Positions 1-10,560 of a DNA stretch of 64,000 nt are shown one piece after another (within the stretch, counting starts at the first letter, position 1; every line of letters starts with the position of its first letter). The stretch covers positions 6,747,754 to 6,811,753 of the forward strand of contig OX336343.1 of NCBI GenBank assembly GCA_946902875.1. Reading direction: 5' to 3'. Under the pieces are notes generated by a model. The model was not told the origin of the DNA. It searched no databases and saw only the letters and a list, made by a program, of their open reading frames with translations. Made by a program: the position numbers and the translations under genes. Source of the stretch: Nematopogon swammerdamellus (taxonomy: Eukaryota; Arthropoda; Insecta; Lepidoptera; Adelidae).

Positions 1-70
1 AGCCCTTAAGGGCTGACATCACGGATGTTGTAGGTGATGTAGCCAACCGTGTCAGTTTCCATAGAAAATT
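1..70 (+). mobile_element. 3' end of a SINE-A copy
   Basis: The conserved tail of the commonest SINE in this window: the 'gctgacatcacggatgttg' block, the 'gatgtagccaaccgtgtcag' block, then 'tttccat' and an A-rich run. The 5' part lies outside the window. The same tail ends the copies near 20.2, 28.1, 46.7 and 52.0 kb. Confidence 0.85.
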
Positions 71-358
71 TTTTTTCTTAACGGCCTGATTTAGCAAGAT
101 GCACATTTTTTTCAAATATATTATTTTGTATAATGTAAAACTTCACGACGACGTTGTTAGCCACGCTAGTTCACTTACTTATCTAGTCGTACCCGATTTT
201 CTGTTCGCGAAAAACTGAACGTATGACAACACTAGGTATGCTAGCTAATCGAAGTCAAAAGTTACGATGACTTGCGGTGTCGTGTGTGCGTCGTTACCTA
301 ATCTCACGCGCACTTATTAGGTCATTTTTACATAAAAACATGAATTCATTCGTTATGT

Positions 359-553
359 TTGTTTTGTTGCCCTAGACACGTGTATCTAGACCAGATCGGG
401 TATGTGCTCAAAAAGGGTCAAGTGTGTAGTACCCGTAACCAACGAGCATGTATGAAGAACATTATGAGAGTGGAAGAGGCGGCAGAGGTGTGTCAGGATC
501 GTGGCACGTGGAGATCCGTTGTCTCTGTCTACCCCACTGTGAAGCAGGCGTGA
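359..553 (+). pseudogene. Possible C-terminal remnant of a LINE ORF
   Basis: A 64-codon open stretch ends in EEAAEVCQDRGTWRSVVS followed by a short tail and stop. An acidic-arginine run before a W-R-S motif and a stop is how many RTE-type insect LINE ORFs end. An A-rich stretch with a polyadenylation-like AATAAA follows about 60 bases after the stop. There is no upstream reverse transcriptase sequence, so this would be a severely 5'-truncated copy. A chance ORF cannot be excluded. Confidence 0.25.
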
Positions 554-697
554 CGCTATGTATGTAAAAAGAAAGAAAAATAATATTATAGTGTTATGAA
601 GGAAAAAATAAAGTAATTCTAATTAAATTTCATTAAAAAAAAATTGTCAAATTACCTATGGTACAACTTTATGACAGAGTTTTATTTTAAATTGAAT

Positions 698-733
698 TGA
701 TAAGATAAGATAAGATAAGATAAGATAAGATAA
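698..733 (+). repeat. GATAA pentanucleotide microsatellite
   Basis: About seven tandem copies of the unit 'gataa'. Confidence 0.9.
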
Positions 734-871
734 ACGTTTATTTTGCATAATAACTAACTTAACCTATTTAGATTTTATATACAATTCTTAATTTATGCAA
801 AATTGGCCAATCGGCTCAGCGTGTGCCAGGGCAGGACAGTCCTTTCCTGGCGCTGTTTTTCAACCGTTGCC

Positions 872-961
872 ATGTGTGTGTGTGTGTGTGTGTGTGTGTT
901 AAGAGGGTGTGTGTGTGTGTGTTAGGGTGCGTGTGCGAGTGTGTGTGTGTGTGTGTGTGTT
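872..961 (+). repeat. (GT)n microsatellite
   Basis: About 90 bases of GT/TG dinucleotide interrupted twice by short G/A-containing segments. The reading frames across it (all C and V residues) are artefacts of the repeat. Confidence 0.95.
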
Positions 962-1391
962 TGCGAGAGGGTCCTTTTCAGTGTGTCTACCTGGTAAATA
1001 TTTCTTTTCTTTAAAATTTGCCATCTCTCTGCAGATTCAGGAGCATCTTCCTGCATGCAAATTTAAATGTTGGGAGACCTGCCATTGCTCTAATGGGTGG
1101 CGGGATGTTGTTCCAACATTTGGATGCTGCGTATTTGAAGCTGCCTCTGAATGCTGCAGAACGGTGACACGGAGTTTGTAGTACGAAGCCTTCTGCTCTC
1201 GTGTCATGTGTGTGTGTATTTCGCGTCCATGTTAACTTTTTGAATAAGTACTCAGGTTTTTAATTTTTTATAATTTTATGCATCATACATTGAAAATTTC
1301 TTTAATATTGAATTTTCATTGTATATAGGGGTAACATGTGCTCGCCTAGGTATGTCATAGCAGTAGCGGAGACATGAGTTCTGTAATCTCT
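962..1391. other. No recognisable feature
   Basis: Ordinary AT-rich sequence. I see no coding, RNA or repeat signal beyond short T runs. Confidence 0.5.
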
Positions 1392-1832
1392 GCACTGCAC
1401 AGTGTCAAATATGACCTTAAAATCGGACACGTTCTTTTTATTCCAGAAATTAATAGATTTAGTTATTTAAAATGCTAAAGTAAAAGTCCCCCGCCTCTGC
1501 GACTTTTAGTTTAGGAGAAATAATTTTTTGAAAATTACACTTTTTTAGTTTCGGAAAAACGAAAAATAATTCTACAATTAAAACTAAGCTACTTATTTAA
1601 ATTTCACTCAGCCTTATCAAAGACTCTTTCGAATATCCACATTTGAAAAGTTATTCGAGGCTGTGAAAGTTTACAGAAATCGAATTATATTTATTTTTTA
1701 TTTTTTTTATTTTATTTTTTTTCTCCTAGATCCCATAGTAGTAGGCGGAGATATTTATACCGAAAATAGTTCACTGTTTCCTCTGTCCGTTAAAAAAAAA
1801 CCGACGCCTAATTCCATGGGATTAAGAAGTTA
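1392..1832 (+). mobile_element. 5'-truncated 3' fragment of the adjacent CR1/Jockey-group LINE, inverted
   Basis: This stretch is a reverse-complement relative of about 2312-2750. It carries the last ~25 codons of the LINE ORF and its 3' UTR, including the 'cccgcctctgcgac' block and the 'ccgacgcctaattccatggg' block. It points toward the 3' end of the longer minus-strand copy, so the two are tail to tail with a SINE-A between them. The two copies differ by scattered substitutions and small indels, so they are not a very recent duplication. Confidence 0.8.
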
Positions 1833-1984
1833 CAGGAGTTATTCGCTATGGGCTAGGGTTGTTACTAGAATGAATAAAAATTTTCCCATTTTTTATTTAT
1901 TTATTTTTGACATTTGATTAATTTTATTGTATTGTTTCGTGATTTCTTTTAATAATAATTAGCTAGTTTTGGTTTTTGTTTTTG

Positions 1985-2135
1985 TTTTTTTTTTTTTTTT
2001 TTTTTTATGGAAACTGACACGGCTCGCTAAATCACCTACACTACAGCATCCGTGATGTCAGCCCATAACACCGGGAGAACTAAGTATGCATACCATGTCA
2101 GTGTTTCCCTTCATTTCATGTCGGCTACTATGTTT
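1985..2135 (-). mobile_element. SINE-A copy, 5'-truncated
   Basis: On the minus strand this is the SINE-A 3' module ('gtgatgtcagcccataacac' block read on plus) ending in a long A tract (T run on plus at 1985-2006). It lies in the spacer between two convergent LINE 3' ends. The downstream piece at about 2140-2180 contains 'gtatgtccagcagtgaac', which resembles the 3' end of RTE-type LINEs. Confidence 0.85.
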
Positions 2136-2311
2136 AAAATTGGGGAGGCGTATGTCCAGCAGTGAACACATACACACTGACTGACTAACTGACCAGTCCA
2201 TATACATCCACTGCTGGGACCATATCATTATTTTGCGGAAAAATAAAAGATTTTGTAAAGTGCCAACCCTATTGCCCGAAACTTGATAATTGCACTAAAA
2301 TGAGCATAACT

Positions 2312-5200
2312 TCTTAAACCCATGGAATTAGGCGTCGGTTTTTTTTTTAACGGACAGAGGAAATAGTGAACTATTTTCGGTATAAATATCTCCGCCTACT
2401 ACTACGGGATCTAGGAGAAAAAAAATAAAATAAAAAAAATTAAAAAAAATATATAATTCGATTTCTGTAAACTTTCACAGCCTCGAATAACTTTTCAAAT
2501 GTGGATATTCGAACGGGTCTTTGATAAGGCTGAGTGAAATTTAAATAAGTAGCTTAGTTTTAATTGTAGAATTATTTTTCGTTTTTTCGAAACTAAAAAA
2601 GTGTAATTTTCAAAAATTAATTTCTCTTAAACTAAAAGTCGCAGAGGCGGGGGAGTTTTACTCTAGCATTTTAAATAACTAAATCTATAAATTTCTGGAA
2701 TAAAAAGGACGTGTCCGATTTTATGGTCATATTTGACACTGTGCACTGCTCGCTCAGTGCGAGCGAGCAGACAAGGCCCATACACCGTATCACAGTAGTT
2801 CATTAGTGATAGAACTAATGCCTCCACCAGTACCCTCCTAACTTCCACTGTTAAGTACTCCCTTATGTCATATAGGACCTTCAGTCTAAAGTAACAGTTC
2901 CTTATTTTCTTTTGTATGTGTTCTTCAAACCGAAGTCTCCCATCCATTATGAGTCCTAGATTCCTTGCAGATCGCACTAGCTCAACTGGAATATTATTAA
3001 TTAAAATATTTGGTTGACGCTCAGTTATACGCTGCACCTGTGTAGTAGTACCGGCTATAACAATTTGTGATTTTGACGGATTTAACACAAGACTGTGATT
3101 GTCAACCCATTTGGATATAAGTGTTAAATCGTTGTTTATTTTATTCACCGCTGCTTCTGTGGAGCTTGGGCGGAAAGATAGCACAATTTAGGTGTCATCT
3201 GCAAACATATGGCCCTGACAATGCTTGAGAACCAGAAGCATATCAGCTGTGTAGAGACTATACAGTTTTGGGGAGAGAGAGGATCCCTGTGGAACACCCC
3301 TTTTGATACTTTTGGTTTGTGATACACGGATATTTCCTTTATCTCCTGTACATATCGTCATTTGCTTCCGACCACTGAGAAAACTTTTGAACCAATCAAG
3401 TGTGTTCGTTGAGGCACCATAGTGATATATTTTAGCTAACAGTAAATTTGTGTTTAGTGTGTCGAAGGCCCTAGAGAAGTCCAGCAGGATTAGAGCTGAT
3501 CCCTGTCCGGTATCTGCAGCTGAAATAATGTTGTCCTTCACTTCTAGTAGAGCAGTCTCAGTGCTATAATTTCGTCTAAAGCCCGACTGATTTGGAGGAA
3601 TTATGTTTTTTTTCATGAAGATACTTCGTTATTTGGGCATTTACTACTTTCTCTAGGATCTTCGACAGCACTGGTAGCAAACTTATAGGCCTCAAATCTT
3701 TATGTTCGTTTACCGTTTCTTTTTTGGGTATCGGCTTGACCAATGCCAGTTTCCATGCATCAGGGAATTGTGACGTCTCTAGCGATGTATTTATAATGTG
3801 GGCAATTATTCCTAGCGTAGATGTCAAAGTTAGTGTTATCATAGAAATGTTTACATCATCATTGCCGCACGCTTCTGATTTTATTGTTCTGATAATTTTG
3901 AGAATCTCCTCCTCGGAAACTGGTGACAATGCAAACTCGTCTACGAACCTCCTGTTATTGCGGTAGTGTTGAATTAGTTCTGCGTTGTCAGTAAGACTAC
4001 CTGGCGCGTTAAGGAACATATTATTCAAGACATCCGGTTCGTTTAGATGATGTGGTACTTCGCGGTTGTAATTTCCTGATATGGCTGAATTTCGATTCAA
4101 ACTTTTCCACAGTTTTTGTGGGTTGTGAATGTTGCGATTGACGTTATATGTATGATAAGCCTGCTTTTCTCGTCGGATGGCCGAAGTCACCATGTTGCGT
4201 AGGTCTCGGTAGTATTTTCTATGAGAGTCATTTTTAGTTCTAATAGCCCTAGCCTCTGCTTTATTTCGTAGTCCAATCATGAATCTTATATTGTCTGTGA
4301 TCCATGGTATTGGTTTATCTTTCATTATTTTAGTCTGCTTTGGTGCATGCTTATCAAAAATACCTGTAATTTTGTCCTGAAAGACCTTAACCATTTCAAT
4401 AATATTGTTGGAATGAATGATCGTTTGCCAATTCAAAGACTGAAGGTCATCATTGAAACAGTTCATATTGATATTGCGTAATGGTCGAAAGGTAACAAAT
4501 CTTGGTTCTGGCTTTGGCTTCTTTATATCGAATGTTCCAATTATCATTGCGTGATCACTGAGAGCGCTATTGTGATGCACTTCCATCCTTGACGCCCCAC
4601 CCGGAACATCAGTACATATGAGATCTAAGAGCGATGCTGTGTCTTTTGTTACACGAGTGGGTTCTGCCACAATCTGTATCATATTAAGATGCATTAAAAA
4701 ATTCAAAAAATTTTGAGTGTCTACGTTTGATTTATTAATTATATTAATATTTAGATCCCCTAGTATTACTGTGTAGGTGCAGTACGCAAATGTTGCAAGT
4801 GATTCGCTTAATGCTTCAACTGTCAACTCGACACTGACACTGGCAGGACGGTAAGCTGTGCCTATTCCAAGTTTAACTCCTCCTACCTTGAGTTCGAGCC
4901 ACACCTGCTCGAGCGTACTCTGCGGATGTGGTCGCACCCTTACTCGGAGTCCTTTCTTAACTAAAAAGCCTACACCACCACCTCGGACATTGCCTCCGCG
5001 TGGTATATGCTTGAATGTGTAGCCAGGCACTGGCCTTGGTTTTTCTCCAGACCTTAGCCAGGTTTCATTCAGTGCAACAATATCAGGATTATGTGACGCT
5101 AGTGCTACGCACAATTCATCGTATCCGGTTCCCAGTGACCGCACATTGATTAGTCCTATTCTTAATCTTTCTTTATTTTGGAATTGAATTAACTTGTGGT
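2312..5200 (-). mobile_element. Non-LTR retrotransposon (LINE), CR1/Jockey group, nearly full ORF2
   Basis: The minus strand carries an apurinic-type endonuclease followed by a reverse transcriptase, C-terminal tail and AT-rich 3' UTR. The homology starts near 5190 with an I-G-L-I-N-V-R-S-L type endonuclease start. I see no ORF1 or 5' UTR upstream, so the copy is probably 5'-truncated at or just before the endonuclease. The 3' boundary near 2312 is set by where it stops matching the inverted copy at 1392-1832. Confidence 0.9.
2663..5144 (-). pseudogene. LINE ORF2: endonuclease plus reverse transcriptase, two disabling lesions
   Basis: The endonuclease part (from 5144 leftward) shows the catalytic-type motifs LNETWL (residues 25-30), YRP (98-100), GDLNIN (129-134) and SDH (196-198). 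The reverse transcriptase shows LRPISLLPVLSKILEKVV, then QSGFRRNYSTETALL, a motif A LLDFSRAFDT, then RGVPQGSSLSP and a catalytic FADD. Two lesions break the frame. One is a single-base shift at the eight-T run 3606-3613, where two overlapping frames meet. The other is a TAA stop at 3188-3190, directly after FADDT. The last segment (about 3187-2663) continues in frame with the usual post-RT region to the natural stop. With only two lesions, one in a homopolymer, the copy is young or partly mis-sequenced. Which CR1/Jockey clade it belongs to is not decided here. Confidence 0.88.
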
Positions 5201-5635
5201 AAAAATATCAACATTGCAGAATAAATCATATATGTTTTTAGCTAAATAGGTATGTGTAGAGAAAGATAAGATGAAGACATGAAGGCTTAATCATAAACAT
5301 AAACAAAGCTAAGTCTCCAAAGTGCTGTAAAACATGACTTAATGTGCTTGTTAAATATTAAGCCGAACCATCCCTTGCCACAAACTCAACTAACTTTGCC
5401 AAGCCCCACTTAATTATGAGATGATTTCAAGCGAAACATGAGAGGTGGAGGCGGCGGCGGCGGGAGGCTGTATTGCAAAACGGAATGCACAAGTGTGCAC
5501 TGCTACTGCATCCTTCGTCTAGCATCTCATCTAATAGGCGGCAAGTAGATTGGTGGTTAATTCTGCATGCAATTATCGCGTGAAAATTTGTACGTTCATA
5601 ATTACTGTAAGAGGTTTAGAGAGAGTAATCAAAAA
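5201..5635. other. No recognisable gene
   Basis: AT-rich sequence with one short GGC repeat near 5450-5463. It could hold the LINE 5' flank. No clear target-site duplication was found by eye. Confidence 0.4.
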
Positions 5636-5900
5636 CATACATACATACATACATACATACCACACACGCTGTATCCCGACAATCACGGTAAGCAGAGTAA
5701 TCGTTGTTGTGCTGCAAGAACTCTGGTAAATCGCAACACAACATCGACCACCACGTTTAGCAAAGTATTCGGACAAGATAACTATCATGCAGCAAGTAAG
5801 GCACAAAGACCCACCTACTGTACGACTCGGTGGAAGGACCGTGCCAAGGTGACAGGTGGCGATCCTGTCGCCCTTTAATACGGCATCTGGTCCTTATCGT

Positions 5901-6040
5901 AGTGGGACAGGCTTAAATTCAACGCCGCAGTGGGGCAGGCTTAAATTCAACGCCGCAGTGGGGCAGGCTTAAATTCAACGCCGCAGTGTGGCAGGCTTAA
6001 ATTCAACGCCGCAGTAGGGCAGGCTTAAATTCAGCGCCGC
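5901..6040 (+). repeat. 28-bp minisatellite, five units
   Basis: The block 'aggcttaaattcaacgccg' recurs at 5909, 5937, 5965, 5993 and 6021, an exact 28-base period. Units differ at one to three positions around the 'cagtgggg' segment. Its place inside a SINE-D copy that lacks it elsewhere shows it expanded locally. Confidence 0.95.
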
Positions 6041-6162
6041 ACACTCCCAGCTCGGAGCGATTGGGTTTGTAGCGGCAAAGGCTGCGCCTGTCCTTTTTTC
6101 TCTTCTCTTTTAGTTTTTGTACCGTTGTCATTTTAAGGATTAATTAAGAAAAAATTAAAATC

Positions 6163-6165
6163 ATT

Positions 6166-6197
<32 letters not shown>
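6163..6197 (+). repeat. (CTTT)n microsatellite
   Basis: About eight tandem CTTT units. Confidence 0.95.
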
Positions 6198-6558
6198 ATC
6201 CCTTAGTCGCCTTTTACGACATGCACGGGAAGAGACGCAGAGGGGTTATTCTTTTTAAAAACCGGCCTCACACAATAATCAAAAAGTAACCCTTAAACCT
6301 ACCGCATTGGCTTATTGTTGTTATTATTGTACGAATTACATAAGTGTAATAAAATAAGTTTGATTTATTTGATTGTTTTTAACTTTTCCTAACTTAAAGG
6401 AATCTCACCTCCGCAATACAAAGTGTATTTAAGAAATGGTGAATTTCTACGAAGATTTTTTTTTACATAATGCTGAACATAATTAGTTTTTAGTCCCGCA
6501 CCGTCACTCATATAAATTAATTATATCGGCTTACCGGTGCGATTATGGCGAGCGCATC

Positions 6559-6747
6559 GCTGCAGCTCGACGTTTCGAGTCGTCTATGGGACCCGTTCTC
6601 AAGAGGACGTGCTAGATTCTCGGGCAGCCAGCACGTAGTGACCATTCACGTCACGTCAGCACAGCAGTGACGTGCTGGCTGCCCGAGGAGCTAGCACGTC
6701 CTCTTGAGAACGGGTCCCGTAGAGGACTCGAAACGTCGAGCTGCAGC
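6559..6747. repeat. Perfect-ended hairpin element with 78-bp inverted arms
   Basis: The left arm 6559-6636 (starts GCTGCAGCTCGACGTTTCGA) and right arm 6670-6747 are reverse complements with only about four mismatches. They are separated by a 33-base spacer. This is the layout of a small foldback or MITE-like element. No coding capacity. I could not fix a target-site duplication. Confidence 0.9.
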
Positions 6748-7234
6748 TGAACATAATGCTTTTTTTACATAATTATTTTAATGCTCATTATGAAGGACAG
6801 CCTGTATAAATGAAGCCAGTAGTAAAATGTAATCAGTGTAATCACAGTTTAACCAACACAACGTTGTTTTCATATTGCAACTAGAACAATACTCTAAATT
6901 GTAGTAAGTATGACCTATTCTAACTAAACCGACCAATGCGCAGTATTTACCATTCCACGTAGCTCGCCTAGATGTAAATCGAGATATTATTTGAAGGACA
7001 TTAAGGAGGTAACGTGGTCTGTTCATTACGGCAGCAATCGTGAATATTTAATACAAATGTATGAACACAATAAAAATCAACTTTATGGGCATACGTTTAA
7101 TCTCTATTACATTTTCCCTCACACCTGTATTTATTATTACTTACATCAGTGTAAAATGTCATGCATTAATGTATATTACAATATTTATTGTACTTGTCGT
7201 ATATATGTATATACATATATATTGTATATGTCGG

Positions 7235-7375
7235 TTGTGTTCTCCTCTAGTCCAATATAGCCAGCAATCCAGGGAAGTCTCCGGTATGGCACCTACCTTC
7301 TTGAAGGTGATATTGGCTGGTCGGAGCGTGCGCTTTGGCCATTCCGACTCAGCCACCCATACTGCATTACATAAA
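7235..7375 (+). mobile_element. SINE-C 3' fragment
   Basis: Contains 'tccaatatagccagcaatcc', 'gtgatattggctggtcgga' and 'gactcagccacccatactgc' followed by an A-rich tail. The same order of blocks is seen at 8340-8490, 52300-52520 and (minus strand) 58003-58265. Confidence 0.8.
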
Positions 7376-8104
7376 AAAATGTAAGAATGCACATTGGTAT
7401 AATCTATGTAAAATTTGTCCATATAAGTTAATATTAAAATTACATCTTATTATCCTTTCATTAAATATTACATTGTCCGTCCGTAGGCGTTTGTCACATC
7501 CCAATGGTTAGTTTGTAAATAATTCCTTTTGTTACCCTTTATTTATTGGTGAAACATTTAATATATATTTCATTTCATTTCTATTAGATATTAAATTATA
7601 ATTTTTTTTTACAGGCGTATGAGTGATGTACGTGATACTGAATAACTTTAAGAAATTATTTAAGATATTTTTTTTTCTATTCTCCATATACTATTTGAGG
7701 TCAACTCTTGCCTCTAAAAGTATGAAGAATGGGAAAAAGCATCTCTTCAAAATCGTAAAACAAAACTGATTCAGTTTCACACAAACAACCAGAGATGGTT
7801 GTGTATGTGAAAGGCATTTCAGTGTTCCATACCTACGTTACTGCGGACAGCCTGTATAAACAGATCGATTCACAGTGGACAAAACGAACATAATATATAA
7901 CCTTACTATGTAAACCTAATAATGCAGTTTTCAAATGAGTGTCGCACGAAATGAACTATTCAAGTAACTTGTTCATGAGGTCACGAACATTTCTATCCAT
8001 CGTCGAACTATAAAAAAAAAATTTCTAATATGGGCCGCATCAGCTGAAAGCCGTTATCCTATTAATAATAATACAACAATATAAAAAATATATATATAAA
8101 ACTA
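7376..8104. other. No recognisable gene
   Basis: AT-rich sequence with 'gacagcctgtataaa' at about 7848, also seen near 6795. This suggests old repeat material. Nothing else is supported. Confidence 0.4.
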
Positions 8105-8490
8105 GATCGGCGGCGAGGTCTTGGCTTGGACTTAAGGTTCGAGGTTCGATTGCGGCCAACATGCACCAATGAGATTTTTTCGGAAAAAATCGTGTACGTG
8201 AATTACCTACACCTGCTGCTTCACCGTTCGGTACCGGTGTAAAACTGTTGATCCCTTCCCTTGCCCTTTACCAGGTAGTAGGCTCAAGTTGTAGCCGACT
8301 GGGTTGTTACCACCATACTGGATGTGAGATGGCCGCATAGCTGCCTCGGCTCCTCTAGTCCAGTATAGCCAGAAATCCAAAGGAAAGTCTCCAGTATGGC
8401 ACTTACCTTCTCGCAGATGATATTGGCTGGTCGCAGCATGTACTTTGGCCCCTCTGACTCAGCCAACCATACTGCATTACAAAAAAAACC
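8105..8490 (+). mobile_element. SINE-C, near full length, tRNA-like head
   Basis: The most complete SINE-C copy. The head has a B-box-like GGTTCGATTGC near 8142 and upstream 'gcggcgaggtcttggcttgg', consistent with a degenerate tRNA-derived Pol III promoter. The body carries the 'accaggtagtaggctcaag', 'tattggctggtcgcagcatg' and 'tctgactcagccaaccatac' blocks and ends in an A run at about 8480. The copy abuts the GGGTTCCGT element that begins at 8487. Confidence 0.8.
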
Positions 8491-8860
8491 GGCCAAGTAC
8501 GAGTCGAACTCGCGCACCGAGGGTTCCGTATCGCCATGTGATGCTCATCGCCACTCACGCCATCTATAGATTAGTCAAAATGCTTCACACTCTATTCGGT
8601 AGATGGCGCGCGCGCATACACTTTTTGGTTTCTTCTATGGGAACCCCCGTGAATTTTTTATACTTTTCTTATTTTTATTATTATTATTTGTTTTTATATC
8701 GGCCATAATAACACATATTCTGTGAAAAATTCAACGGGCTACCTATTACGGTTCAAGAGATACAGCCCTCGGACAGACCGACAGACAGACAGACAGTCAG
8801 ACAGACAGACGGCTTAGGCTTAGTAATAGGGTCCCGTACGACGGATACGGAACCCTAAAA
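8487..8860 (-). mobile_element. GGGTTCCGT-family element (lepidopteran dispersed repeat)
   Basis: Read on minus: 'tagggttccgtatccgtcg', a (GTCT)n tract, conserved body, then a second 'atacggaaccctcg' inverse block and 'cgagtccaactcg'-type end with 'ttggccggtt'. Related copies lie at 24147-25645, 50924-51377 and 62862-63155. The ends GGGTTCCGTATC and GATACGGAACCC are inverted relative to each other. Confidence 0.8.
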
Positions 8861-9116
8861 AACATCACATAAGCATTACTCGAAAATTCACACTTGAATC
8901 ACATTCACGAGACCTCCTAACCTAACACAACCTAAACTAACCTATCTCAATATTGAAAATATGCTTCGAATGTCCTTCTCGTGGTATGCGCCAGTATATT
9001 ACAGCACCTTCGCAATCCGTAACCTTAGAGACCGCTTCCACATTCTTTATTGCCCAAAGGAAAGAAATCCAAAGCTGGTATGCAGTAAAACACCCACCAA
9101 TCACGCAGCTAATGAC

Positions 9117-9178
9117 ACCCCCGCCCCCCGCGCCGCCCCCGCCCCGCCCCCGTCAACCCCCGCCGCCCCGACCTCGCG
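9117..9178 (+). repeat. C-rich CCGCC low-complexity tract
   Basis: About 60 bases of CCCCGCC-type repeats in AT-rich surroundings. The proline-rich reading frame across it lacks splice or start context. Confidence 0.8.
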
Positions 9179-9189
9179 AGCGTGACAAA

Positions 9190-9985
9190 GCGATGACTAT
9201 TGAATTGTACTCACTGAAACAATCAATTTCAAAACTTTCACTTTACGGAGCTTTAGTGACTAATGTGCTTGCGCCATTAAACCCTCTATCATTCATAGTC
9301 CGCGTTGTTTAAGATCCAGCTTTTCAATACTTGAATATGTTATTGTAGTGGTACAAAATATTTGGGATAGCTTTTCCCCGCAGCTTTGCTCGCATAGCCT
9401 ATGTCCGTTCATCCTGAAGGTCCATTCTAAATATTAGTCAAAGAATTTTAAAAATCGAACGAGTATTCTCGCAGATTACCTCCTACATCCAAACTTACAA
9501 ACTTTACCTCATTGCAATATAAATGTAAATTATCATTCAGTAATTCCTAGAATATTGAACCTAATTTGTAAATGATAAGTGTAATAATGAACTATAGGAA
9601 ATTTCTTTAATTGTATTGTGAATACTTTTTAGAAAATTGTATTTCCAACTAAGCTAACGATACACCCGCCCACGTCTCCAACTTTGTAATTAATTCCACG
9701 TAGCAATACCTTTATCTACTGTCACACATCGGCCCTGAAGCGCGCCAAAGCGTTCTGAAAACGAGCTGAGTTAAAAGATAATAACAATATGCCGGCGAGC
9801 TGTCTGTGTGGTATGCTTTGTGTTATGATTTTTCTTTTAATCAGATGCACAGTATTCGCATATCAATGCATAGGTATAATGCTGTTATTATGCATTTTTA
9901 TTGTAGTTATTTTCTAATAATAATCTAATCTAATTATTATTAGGACTACAATATGTTTATTGATTTAATCTTTGTTACTGAATAA
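9190..9985. other. Upstream flank of gene 1, nothing coding recognised
   Basis: AT-rich non-coding sequence running up to the GC-rich block at 9990. The usual lepidopteran fragment 'ttttccccgcagctttgctcgc' is near 9371-9391. Confidence 0.4.
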
Positions 9986-9989
9986 GTGT

Positions 9990-10560
9990 GTTTGCTACAG
10001 AGTGCTCGGCAGAGGGCGCCGCAGCGCCGCCGCCCGCGAGCCTCGACGGCCGCCGCCGATGCGCCCCTCCCCCGCGCGCCGCCTCTCGTCTCGTCTTCCT
10101 CTGTAACTTCCGCTTCCGCCGCACGGCGAGGATGCACCGGACCCGCTCGGCTCGGTGCGGTCGTGTAGAGTGGCGCGGCTCGCTGTAGAGCGGACAGCGA
10201 GGAGGCGCGGTGGAGCGGGAGCAGGCGGCGCATGTACGCGGCGGCGGGCGGCGCCTCGCTCGCCGGCCGCAAGGCGCGCCACGGCCGCGCCGCACCGCAC
10301 GCGCCGGCCGTCTCCGACCACGCCGACCACCCGGTCACCGTCCGCGCCTACTCCTGCACGCACTGGGAGGCGCGCTTGCGAAATCCGCCCGTCCCGCCGC
10401 CCCCGGCGCACCCGCCGCCCGTCGCACCCTCCGCGCCCGCCGCGCCCGCCGTCCCCGTCGCTCCCGCCGACCACGAGCACGACCAGGCAACATGCGAGGT
10501 ACATCGCCGACACTGACCCTCCTTCCTCTCCTTCTGTTCTGTTCCAGCCCGACCTAATCA
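9990..10560 (+). promoter_or_regulatory. GC-rich island: probable promoter and 5' UTR of gene 1
   Basis: An abrupt ~570-base block rich in CpG inside AT-rich DNA. It covers the 5' side of the exon starting at 10232 and that exon itself. An in-frame stop (TAG at 10166) lies upstream of the chosen ATG, so 9990-10231 is best read as 5' UTR and promoter. Exact transcription start not determinable. Confidence 0.5.
10232..10498 (+). CDS. Gene 1, candidate first exon 1a
   Basis: 89 codons from ATG at 10232 to GAG before the donor GTACAT. Nearly every codon ends in G or C, which supports this frame over the other two open frames in the same GC-rich block. It contains YSCTHWEARLRN then a Pro/Ala/Val-rich run. 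Without splicing, the frame would hit a stop at 10514-10516. The donor leaves phase 0. Confidence 0.6.

Larger units (their letters stand above)
5636..6275 (-). mobile_element. SINE-D copy with shared 'zeta' head and an internal 28-bp tandem array
   Basis: Read on minus, the element starts with a head near 6275-6196 (complement of 'tcgccttttacgacatgcac'). It then passes a 28-bp tandem array and ends in the SINE-D body (5895-5660) and an (ATGT)n tail. The same head and body sit together at 15840-16142, and the body alone at 14605-14822. The identical head also fronts SINE-A copies at 15.5, 19.85, 21.67 and 27.87 kb, so it is a shared module. Confidence 0.7.

Noticed and set aside
823..1181. 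Plus-strand frames rich in C and V
   Set aside because: Produced by the (GT)n microsatellite.
5901..6040. 28-bp repeats as a CRISPR array
   Set aside because: Units are contiguous, without spacers, inside a eukaryotic SINE. The 30-, 67-, 83- and 117-bp arrays were rejected as CRISPR for the same reason.
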